Positions 32,187 through 38,090 of a DNA stretch of 38,090 bases are shown in pieces (position 1 is the first letter of the stretch; each line of letters starts with the position of its first letter). The notes beneath the pieces were generated by a model. The model saw only the letters and a program-made list of their open reading frames with translations. It was not told the DNA's origin and did no database searches. Source of the DNA: Anaeromassilibacillus sp. An172 (GTDB lineage: Bacteria > Bacillota > Clostridia > Oscillospirales > Acutalibacteraceae); contig NZ_NFKS01000030.1 of the NCBI RefSeq assembly GCF_002160515.1, forward strand, positions 1 to 38,090, in the 5' to 3' direction. The translations under genes were made by a program, and so were the position numbers.

Positions 32187-33929
32187 ATGGAAATGATTAA
32201 CATTAAAATTAACGGTATGCCTTTCTCTGTTGAGAAGAACACTACAATTTTGGAGGCATGTAAGCAGTTCGGAATTAAAATTCCTACTCTCTGCTTCCTT
32301 AAAGATATAAACGAAATCGGCGCATGCCGTATGTGCGTATGCGAGGTAAAGGGAGCCCGTTCTCTTGTTGCCGCTTGTGTTTACCCAATCGACAGAGAGG
32401 GAACCGAAATCTTTACTAATACAAAGAAAGTTCAGGAGTCAAGAAAAACAACCCTTGAGCTTATACTTTCCAACCACGACAGAAAGTGCCTTTCCTGCCC
32501 ACGTTCAGGCTCCTGCGAGCTTCAGGAAATGTGCGCTGACTTCGGGATAGACAACGAAAACCGTTTTGAGGGTGCTCGTCCTCACTACGAGAACGACGAA
32601 AGCACACTTTATCTTGTAAGAAACAACAACAAGTGTGTGCTTTGCCGCAGATGCGTTGCCGCTTGTAAAGAGCAGTTTGTAGGCGTTATCGGCGCTAACA
32701 ACAGAGGTTTTGACACAGAAATCGGCTGTGCATTCGAGCAGAAGCTCGCTGATGTTGCCTGTGTTTCCTGCGGTCAGTGTACTGCTGTATGTCCTACAGG
32801 CGCATTGGTTGAAAAGGACGACACAGACAAGGTATTCGACGCTATCAACGATCCGGATAAGATTGTTATTGTACATACGGCTCCTGCTATCAGAGCAACT
32901 TTGGGCGAGTGCTTCGGTATGCCAATCGGCTCAAACGTAAAGGGCAAAATGGTAACAGCTCTCAAGCGTCTCGGCTTTGACAAGGTATTCGATACAGACT
33001 TCGGTGCAGACCTTACAATTATGGAGGAAGCTAACGAGTTTATCGGACGTGTTAAAAACGGAGGCGTGCTTCCTATGATTACATCCTGCTCACCGGGCTG
33101 GATTAAGTTCTGCGAGCATTATTATCCGGACCTCCTCCCCAACCTCTCAAGCTGCAAGTCACCTCAGCAGATGACAGGCGCAATAATCAAGAGCTACTAC
33201 GCTGAAAAGGAAAACATCGACCCTGACAACATTGTTGTTGTATCTGTTATGCCTTGTACAGCTAAGAAGTTTGAAATTAAGAGAGATGACCAGGGCAGAA
33301 ACGGTCTTGCTGACATTGATATTTCTATCACCACAAGAGAGCTTGCAAAGATGATTAAATCCGCAGGTATTCAGTTTACAGAGCTTCCTGACAGTGAATT
33401 TGACCCAACTTTGGGCGTTACTACAGGTGCTGCTGCAATCTTCGGCGCAACAGGCGGCGTTATGGAAGCTGCTTTGAGAACTGCCGCTGATACTCTCACC
33501 GGAGAGGATTTGAAAGAAATCGAATATCCGGATGTTAGAGGTACAAAGGGCATCAAAGAGGCTGAATACGATGTTGCAGGACTTAAGGTTAAGGTTGCAG
33601 TTGCTTCCGGTCTTAAAAATGCAGCTGAAATTCTTGATAAGGTTCGTTCCGGCGAGGCAGATTATCAGTTTATCGAAATCATGTGCTGCCCGGGCGGATG
33701 TGTAAACGGCGGCGGCCAGCCGATTCAGCCTGCACAGGTTCGCAACTTTACAGACCTTAAAGCTCTCCGTGCAAAGGCTCTCTATGATGAGGATAAGAAC
33801 CTTCCATTGAGAAAATCCCACGAAAGCCCTGTTGTTAAGAAGCTTTACGAGGAATATCTTGGAGAACCTGGCAGCCATAAGGCTCACGAGCTTCTCCACA
33901 CAACTTACGTTGCACGTAAGAAATATTGA
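32187..33929 (+). CDS. hydA: [FeFe]-hydrogenase catalytic subunit
   Basis: 580 aa; AAAGGAG upstream. N-terminal [2Fe-2S] domain (CRMCVCEVKGARSLVAAC), His-Cys cluster (HDRKCLSCPRSGSCELQEMC), two [4Fe-4S] sites (CVLCRRCVAACKEQ, CVSCGQCTAVCPTG), then the H-cluster domain: L1 TSCSPGWIKF, L2 MPCTAKKFE, L3 EIMCCPGGCVNGGGQP. The small-subunit-like C-terminus ends KAHELLHTTYVARKKY. L1 has Ser where the classical TSCCPGW has a second Cys, and L3 has a Cys where Ala is usual. Produces H2 from NADH and reduced ferredoxin with HydB and HydC. Last gene of the operon. Confidence 0.95.
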   Translation: MEMINIKINGMPFSVEKNTTILEACKQFGIKIPTLCFLKDINEIGACRMCVCEVKGARSLVAACVYPIDREGTEIFTNTKKVQESRKTTLELILSNHDRKCLSCPRSGSCELQEMCADFGIDNENRFEGARPHYENDESTLYLVRNNNKCVLCRRCVAACKEQFVGVIGANNRGFDTEIGCAFEQKLADVACVSCGQCTAVCPTGALVEKDDTDKVFDAINDPDKIVIVHTAPAIRATLGECFGMPIGSNVKGKMVTALKRLGFDKVFDTDFGADLTIMEEANEFIGRVKNGGVLPMITSCSPGWIKFCEHYYPDLLPNLSSCKSPQQMTGAIIKSYYAEKENIDPDNIVVVSVMPCTAKKFEIKRDDQGRNGLADIDISITTRELAKMIKSAGIQFTELPDSEFDPTLGVTTGAAAIFGATGGVMEAALRTAADTLTGEDLKEIEYPDVRGTKGIKEAEYDVAGLKVKVAVASGLKNAAEILDKVRSGEADYQFIEIMCCPGGCVNGGGQPIQPAQVRNFTDLKALRAKALYDEDKNLPLRKSHESPVVKKLYEEYLGEPGSHKAHELLHTTYVARKKY

Positions 33930-33954
33930 TAATTATTTATTACTATAAAATTTA

Positions 33955-33985
33955 AAGGGTGCGGAAATCCGCACCCTTATTTTTA
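33955..33985 (+). terminator. Terminator of the hydrogenase operon
   Basis: AAGGGTGCGG AAAT CCGCACCCTT (33955-33978), a 10-bp stem with a 4-base loop, followed by ATTTTTAT, 25 bases after the hydA stop. Confidence 0.9.
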
Positions 33986-33994
33986 TAATAAACT

Positions 33995-34026
33995 TATCCC
34001 CCGGCTTATAAACAGCCGAGGGATAT
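33995..34026 (-). terminator. Convergent terminator of the phosphoesterase gene
   Basis: TATCCC-C-CGGCT / AGCCG-A-GGGATA is a stem of 11 pairs with one mismatch. On the minus strand it lies just after the stop at 34032 and is followed by a T-rich, imperfect tract (AAGTTTATTATAAA). Confidence 0.6.
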
Positions 34027-34031
34027 TTTAT

Positions 34032-34685
34032 TTACACATAATATTCCTTCATATCGTCAAGTCTTATGCAGGCAAGTCTGCGGTTTTCTATCATTGAGTG
34101 GCCGCATCCGCAGTCTATTCCTATTACGCCTTTTCCGTGAAAAATTCTCAAATGGTCGTTCTTATCCACGTCCATATACATAATGGTTGGAGTGTGTCCG
34201 AAAATAATAGTTCCCAAATTCAATTCTGTGTAATCCTCTTCCTTTTCCACTCTCTCCCATATTCTGGTGCGATGGTCGTCAGAGGGACATCCGTGTACAA
34301 GATAAAATCTTTTTCCCCCCACCGTTATTTCCATATAGTCGGGAAGGTCATTTATATAATCAAGAATTTTTTCTCTCTGTTCCTTTTCAAGGCGGATGAA
34401 CTGTCTGAATGTATTTTCTCCCCCGTTCCACTGCCAAATATGAAGAATTCTTTTTTCATGGATAGGGTCAAGGCCAAGACTCATCATCTCTTCATGGTTG
34501 CCCTCAAGCAGAGTGATGTTGGGCGTTTCCATTATTTTAATCAAAAGCTTTATAGGCTCTTTGCCCCTGTCAACCACATCTCCGATTACATACATTGTAT
34601 CTTCCTCGGAGAAACTTATTTTCTCCAAAAGCTTGTCAAATCTCTCTAAATCTCCGTGTATGTCAGAAACACAATAAACGCTCAC
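34032..34685 (-). CDS. Calcineurin-like metallophosphoesterase
   Basis: 217 aa from the GTG at 34685 (GAAAGGG 8 bases upstream); the open frame is three codons longer. Metal-binding motifs are complete: SDIHGDLERF (D-x-H), GDVVDRGKE, EGNHEEMM, a His in YLVHGCPSDDHR, and IFGHTPT. Resembles bacterial Ser/Thr protein phosphatases and the ApaH/PrpE diadenosine-tetraphosphatase group. The substrate cannot be fixed by sequence. It follows gpr on the same strand with a 75-base gap. Confidence 0.88.
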   Translation of the reverse strand: MSVYCVSDIHGDLERFDKLLEKISFSEEDTMYVIGDVVDRGKEPIKLLIKIMETPNITLLEGNHEEMMSLGLDPIHEKRILHIWQWNGGENTFRQFIRLEKEQREKILDYINDLPDYMEITVGGKRFYLVHGCPSDDHRTRIWERVEKEEDYTELNLGTIIFGHTPTIMYMDVDKNDHLRIFHGKGVIGIDCGCGHSMIENRRLACIRLDDMKEYYV

Positions 34686-34759
34686 AGCTATCACCCTTTC
34701 ATTTTTTCTTGATTTAATTATATATCAGGAAAAAATAGGTGTCAATGAATTAACATAAA

Positions 34760-35644
34760 TTATACAAACTCCATAATTTCCTCAAGAGAAAACTTATCCT
34801 GCAAGGCGCAGTTTATTCCCATCGCCAATAGCTTTGCCCCTCTGGAACACAAAAGGTCTATTTCTCCCGGGGTTACCACCATTTTATTTCCTTTTGGAGT
34901 GACCTCTCTTGCTATCTGTGAAGCCTGCATCTCTGTTTCAGCATTTAATATATCTATGGCAAGAGTGGCGGCGTCCACAACAGTTGGTATTCCTATTGCC
35001 ACAACAGGAACTCCCAGTGTTTCATAATTTATTGCGGCTCGTGAGTTTCCCACCCCCGCCCCCGGAGATATTCCAGTGTCGGTAATCTGTATTGTACATC
35101 CCAAACGTGAAAGGCTCTTTGACGCCAAGGCGTCTATAGTGATAACCGCTGTGGGCTTAATTCTCTTTACAATACTTGAAATCATCTCTGCTGTTTCTAT
35201 TCCCGTTTCCCCTGTTACTCCGGTTTTCACAACAGCTACCGGCCTTAATTTGTCTAAGCCCGTGCTTCTGGCAATCTCTCCCGAAATATGCCGTGTAGCC
35301 AAAATCTTTTCCGCCGCCAAAGGCCCGAGAGCGTCAGGGGTTATTCTCTTATTTCCTAAACCCACCACCAAAATAAGTCCGTTTACAGGAAGCAGATTTT
35401 TTATTATCTTTCCTATCTCCGGAACTCTTTTATCAGTGTGTTTTATATTATCAGAAAGGGACGGAAGTTCAACCGTCACATATGTTCCTCGGCTTTTGTT
35501 TAAAAGTCGTGCCGCTCCCTCCCCTGTTATTTTTGTAAATGTTATCTTCATATCTCCCTTTGTTTCTTCTCTTTGCTCAACTCCTGAAAGCTCATCGCCT
35601 GCAAGCTCCTTTGCTTCTATGGCTAAATCCGTTCTCATCTGCAT
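34760..35644 (-). CDS. gpr: GPR germination protease
   Basis: 294 aa from the ATG at 35644 (AAAAGG 8 bases upstream); three more codons are open. It starts MQMRTDLAIEAKELAG, the pro-region typical of GPR, which removes itself late in sporulation. Body: LILVVGLGNKRITPDALGPLAAEKILATRH, AVITIDALASKSLSRLGCTIQITDTGISPGAGVGNSR, then VGIPTVVDAATLA. GPR degrades small acid-soluble spore proteins when the spore germinates. It shows that the organism forms endospores or descends from a spore former. Usually driven by sigma-F/G; I could not place those boxes with confidence. Confidence 0.95.
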   Translation of the reverse strand: MQMRTDLAIEAKELAGDELSGVEQREETKGDMKITFTKITGEGAARLLNKSRGTYVTVELPSLSDNIKHTDKRVPEIGKIIKNLLPVNGLILVVGLGNKRITPDALGPLAAEKILATRHISGEIARSTGLDKLRPVAVVKTGVTGETGIETAEMISSIVKRIKPTAVITIDALASKSLSRLGCTIQITDTGISPGAGVGNSRAAINYETLGVPVVAIGIPTVVDAATLAIDILNAETEMQASQIAREVTPKGNKMVVTPGEIDLLCSRGAKLLAMGINCALQDKFSLEEIMEFV

Positions 35645-35787
35645 TTCAATCACCTTTTCTATACTGATATATTTCTATTATCTTGATTTTTGTTTAAGGT
35701 ATGCATTTAATTAACCCACAATTTACCTTTATCAGATTAAAAACTTAATATTTAATATTCTATAATTAAAATTAGGCAGGTGATTAT

Positions 35788-36078
35788 ATGAAAAACAGAT
35801 TTTTTTCAATAGGTAAAGTAATGTTGAAAATTACAGGTTTAATGGTTTTCATGGTGCTTCTTTGTCAAAATATATCGGCTCAGGAAGCTGACTTGATTAT
35901 GTATGAACCAACCGAAACCCAAATTGAAACACATTCCTCATCAACAACGGAGTCTTTGCCATCCTCTCCCCAAACCGGAGAAAACAACTGCACTATTATC
36001 CCCGGTATTACCGCAATATGCGCCGCTGCGGCAGGAGTATCGGCTTTTATCATCGGTAAAAAAAGAAAAGCAAATTAA
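35788..36078 (+). CDS. Very short cell-wall-anchored protein with SPQTG sorting motif
   Basis: 96 aa; AGGCAGGTG upstream. Signal peptide about 1-31 (FMVLLCQNISA), a mature part of about 30 residues rich in Ser/Thr/Glu, then SPQTGEN at 60-66, a hydrophobic helix 69-90 (IIPGITAICAAAAGVSAFIIG) and a basic tail KKRKAN. This is the sortase layout; (S/P)PxTG motifs are used by clostridial sortases. The exposed part is so small that it may serve as a wall marker, a stub, or an assembly base for the secreted proteins encoded behind it. No sortase gene is in the window. Confidence 0.8.
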   Translation: MKNRFFSIGKVMLKITGLMVFMVLLCQNISAQEADLIMYEPTETQIETHSSSTTESLPSSPQTGENNCTIIPGITAICAAAAGVSAFIIGKKRKAN

Positions 36079-36163
36079 CAGATTTTTTACCGTTCTATGA
36101 TGATGAGTTAAAAAGAAAAGTCTTATAATAATGGTGCAGACGGAAAAAATCGAGGAGAGTATC

Positions 36164-36712
36164 ATGAAAAGAAAAATTATCGCAGCTATGCTTGCTGTTG
36201 CCATGATTGGTTCAGTTATGGCTGCACAGGTAAGCGCAGAAAACACAACTTCGGCTCAGTCCGATATCACAATGTACCAGCCCTATGATCCGGTATACAC
36301 TGTAACAATACCTCAGACTATAGAGATTGATACTAAAGAAATCACAAATGTTCCAGTTACCGCAAGCGACGTACAGCACATTCCTGAGGGAAAGAAAATT
36401 TCCGTAACACTCACAAAGGGCAGCGGTACATACGGACGCCTTTATCTTGAAGCTGAAAATCCTGACGGCGGAAAAAATTATTTGATGACATTGATGATCA
36501 AAGGTACAGGCGACGAGTTTGAAAGCGGCGCTCTTGAGAAGCAGATAAAAGGCATGGAGCTTGCTTCTTTCACAGAGGACGGTACAGCAAACTTCCAGAT
36601 GTATCCTTGTGCATTCGACTATCCGGGTTCAACAAACCAGAACCTCTCAATCCAGAAAGGTGTTGAATACAAAGGTTCTATGACATTCGGTGTCGAGCTT
36701 AAAGATATCTAA
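36164..36712 (+). CDS. Secreted beta-rich protein, first paralogue
   Basis: 182 aa from the ATG at 36164 (GAGGAG upstream); the longer open frame lacks a site. Signal peptide about 1-25 (IIAAMLAVAMIGSVMAAQVSA). The mature part begins with an acidic linker and PVYTVTIPQTIEID, then IPEGKKISVTL, FTEDGTANFQMYP and ends GVEYKGSMTFGVEL. These blocks recur in the 37354-37860 protein, so they are paralogues. No anchor is visible, so it is secreted or bound to another surface protein. The YTVTIP start looks like a surface beta-sandwich. A TATAAT at 36124-36129 may be its promoter. Confidence 0.78.
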   Translation: MKRKIIAAMLAVAMIGSVMAAQVSAENTTSAQSDITMYQPYDPVYTVTIPQTIEIDTKEITNVPVTASDVQHIPEGKKISVTLTKGSGTYGRLYLEAENPDGGKNYLMTLMIKGTGDEFESGALEKQIKGMELASFTEDGTANFQMYPCAFDYPGSTNQNLSIQKGVEYKGSMTFGVELKDI

Positions 36713-36760
36713 TTTAATTCATTATTTAAATCATTCCGTTCTGTATTTATTTAACTATAA

Positions 36761-36795
36761 AGAAGGCTGAGAAGCTTTGTGCTTTTCAGCCTTCC
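36761..36795. other. Stable hairpin between the secreted paralogue and the next gene
   Basis: GAAGGCTGAGAAGC / GCTTTTCAGCCTTC form a 14-bp stem with a 5-base loop (36762-36794). No U-run follows on the plus strand (CAAAAAGA), so it is at best a weak terminator there; on the minus strand TTTAT follows. It may protect the mRNA 3' end or limit read-through. Confidence 0.5.
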
Positions 36796-36828
36796 AAAAA
36801 GACTTATTTAAAGGATGATTTTATTCCC

Positions 36829-37335
36829 ATGGAAAACAAACGAATTGATAAATCTAAGATTATCATCGGTGTTTTGATTTTAGCTGTATTCATTATGGCT
36901 ATGGTTGTTGTTTATCTCACCTGTTTTAACGGAAGTCAACAGCAGGATGTAAGCAACAATAAAGGTCTTTCCTTGGCTGATAATGCCGAAGATTGGGACA
37001 AAACACTGGAAGACTTAGGAAACGAAACAACTGGCATAAAAATTCCCGGATATGGTGAAATTACCATTCCCCAAAACGCAGAAAGCGCAAACATCACTCT
37101 TGTAAATCCCGAGGGCAATCCCTGTTATTTTGAATATACCCTTAAAGTAGGCGACAGCGTACTTTACAAATCAGATTTAATCGAACCGGGAAAGGCTATA
37201 AAAGAAATCTCTTTAGAAAATGTCCCCAACCCCGGCACATATGATTTAATTCTGCAAATAAATACATATTCTTTAGACGAAAATCTCTCCCCTATGAACG
37301 GGGCAGAAGTAAAAACAACTTTGGTAGTTACCTGA
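36829..37335 (+). CDS. Membrane-anchored extracellular protein
   Basis: 168 aa. A single hydrophobic segment (about 11-33, IIIGVLILAVFIMAMVVVYLTCF) preceded by Lys/Arg suggests a type II membrane protein with the rest outside. The outer part has an acidic, Asn-rich linker and a beta-rich domain: GIKIPGYGEITIPQNAESANITL, NPEGNPCYFEYTLKV, then LIEPGKAIKEISLENVPNPGTYDLIL. This domain is seen in other clostridial surface loci with IP-repeat proteins. The AAAGGA site is rather far from the ATG. The secreted paralogue follows 18 bases on, so they share an mRNA. Confidence 0.75.
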   Translation: MENKRIDKSKIIIGVLILAVFIMAMVVVYLTCFNGSQQQDVSNNKGLSLADNAEDWDKTLEDLGNETTGIKIPGYGEITIPQNAESANITLVNPEGNPCYFEYTLKVGDSVLYKSDLIEPGKAIKEISLENVPNPGTYDLILQINTYSLDENLSPMNGAEVKTTLVVT

Positions 37336-37353
37336 AACAAGGAGGAAATATAG

Positions 37354-37860
37354 ATGTTTAAAAAAGTTTTAACTACAGTAATGTGCTGTGCAGTTCTTCT
37401 CAGCGCCGCTTCAATTTCTTTTTCAGCCGATGAGCAGAGCATAAGCTGCACTCTTACAGCAGAACCAACCTACACAGTTACAATCCCTGCTTCAGTTACA
37501 ATGGGAAATGAAGGAACAACCGTTGATGTTGTTGCCGAGGATATTGAAAATCTCCCTGAGGGCAAAAAGATTTCCGTAACAATTGCCGGAACAGATGCTT
37601 ATAATGATCAGATGGTTCTCGAATGTGACACTACCAGCCCACGTACATCTATCAGATATCAGATTATCAATGAAAAAGGTGAAACTATTGAAACTAACGC
37701 TTCTACAGGTGCTGTAGGTGTTGGTAAAGAGGTAGTTTCTTTCACTGAGGACGGTACAAAGCAGTATCAGATTCTCCCTGTTATCGCAGGCAGATATGAG
37801 TACGGTGTAGAATACAAGGGCAGCATTACTTTCGGAATCGCTGTTACCGACAACGCCTGA
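37354..37860 (+). CDS. Secreted beta-rich protein, second paralogue
   Basis: 168 aa; AAGGAGG upstream. Signal peptide about 1-24 (VLTTVMCCAVLLSAASISFSA). Same blocks as the 36164-36712 protein: PTYTVTIPASVTM, LPEGKKISVTI, VVSFTEDGTKQYQILP, YGVEYKGSITFGIAV. No cell-wall anchor or TM helix at the end. It and its paralogue may assemble on the membrane-anchored protein encoded between them or with the SPQTG protein; this is inference. The locus ends in two hairpins (37961-38036). Confidence 0.78.
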   Translation: MFKKVLTTVMCCAVLLSAASISFSADEQSISCTLTAEPTYTVTIPASVTMGNEGTTVDVVAEDIENLPEGKKISVTIAGTDAYNDQMVLECDTTSPRTSIRYQIINEKGETIETNASTGAVGVGKEVVSFTEDGTKQYQILPVIAGRYEYGVEYKGSITFGIAVTDNA

Positions 37861-37960
37861 TTACATAAACAAACTGACTACTGGATAAAATCACACAGGT
37901 AACTACTTTTTATATATATGATTTTGTTCTTTTCTCAAAAGTTTTGCATTGACAAAAAAC

Positions 37961-37990
37961 GAAGCTTCGGTAATAACGTACCGAAGCTTC
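37961..37990. other. Perfect hairpin downstream of the surface locus
   Basis: GAAGCTTCGGTA / TACCGAAGCTTC, a 12-bp stem with a 6-base loop. No U-run follows; outer bases GACAA and TTGTC could extend it. It stands 10 bases before the next stem-loop. Possibly a helper structure or bidirectional element. Confidence 0.6.
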
Positions 37991-37999
37991 AGCTTGTCC

Positions 38000-38036
38000 A
38001 AAAACCCTGAATTTCTATCTGAAATTCAGGGTTTTT
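38000..38036 (+). terminator. Terminator of the surface locus
   Basis: AAAAACCCTGAATTTC / GAAATTCAGGGTTTTT, a 16-bp stem with a TATCT loop; the T-run lies in the right arm and the A-run in the left, so it may work in both directions. Confidence 0.8.
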
Positions 38037-38069
38037 GCGTTTATCAAGCAACCAACACTTTGATAAAAA

Positions 38070-38090
38070 AGAAGGAGGAATTGGGGTTTA
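38070..38090 (+). promoter_or_regulatory. Ribosome binding site at the right edge
   Basis: GAAGGAGGAATTGGGG near the last bases is a strong Shine-Dalgarno sequence with no start codon inside the window. A plus-strand gene probably starts just beyond the edge. Confidence 0.45.

Noticed and set aside
30427-33899. Long minus-strand open frames opposite hydB and hydA
   Set aside because: They lack ribosome sites and family features and mirror the codon pattern of the strongly supported plus-strand genes.
35645-35790. Sigma-F or sigma-G promoter for gpr
   Set aside because: A CATACC-like -10 is present, but no convincing -35 at the right spacing.
36761-36795. Rho-independent terminator on the plus strand
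   Set aside because: Strong stem but no U-run after it; listed as a hairpin only.

Overview
The window looks like a chromosome segment of a low-GC, endospore-forming Firmicute of class Clostridia, probably a gut Oscillospiraceae/Ruminococcus-type anaerobe. The support is a spore-specific germination protease (gpr), a complete electron-bifurcating [FeFe]-hydrogenase operon, the Firmicutes order ffs-dnaX-ybaB-recR-smpB-ssrA, and SPxTG-type surface anchoring. Assignment below class is inference.

Layout. Positions 1-24,100 are an AT-rich accessory island, almost all on the minus strand. It begins with a family of small acidic proteins (one intact copy, one frameshifted copy, a third near 17 kb). 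A plus-strand pair follows: a WYL regulator and an unknown 269-aa protein. Next come a frameshifted IS256-type element (4.4-5.7 kb) and a compact peptide-modification locus (5.8-8.8 kb). That locus has a consensus sigma-A promoter, an unannotated 35-codon peptide gene, a terminator, and three radical SAM genes. An IS3 remnant separates it from a defence block at 9.3-16.5 kb. The block holds a McrC-like nuclease (DUF2357 type), a McrB-like coiled-coil AAA+ protein, an hsdR fragment, a two-TM protein, a DUF2971 protein and an hsdM/hsdS deletion fusion. It reads as a decayed type I restriction operon colonised by other genes. Then come two dynamin-like GTPases (17.4-21.3 kb) and a Shedu-like nuclease with an unknown partner, bracketed by direct repeats of IS remnant sequence (21.8-24.1 kb). 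The island stops at the 3' end of ssrA (tmRNA), a classical insertion site.

Positions 24,100-38,090 are mostly conserved chromosome: ssrA and smpB (ribosome rescue), recR, ybaB and dnaX (replication and repair), ffs (SRP RNA) and a small XRE regulator. The five-gene hydrogenase operon hydC-HATPase-hndB-hydB-hydA (28.9-33.9 kb) follows, with a possible Rex operator far upstream. Then come a metallophosphoesterase and gpr on the minus strand. A small surface locus ends the window: an SPQTG-anchored mini-protein, two secreted paralogues and a membrane-anchored protein.

Most promising for new biology: the short Cys-free peptide gene with three radical SAM enzymes (candidate RiPP system), and the defence block built on the dead type I restriction locus. 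All functions are inferred from sequence patterns read by eye; no database search was run.
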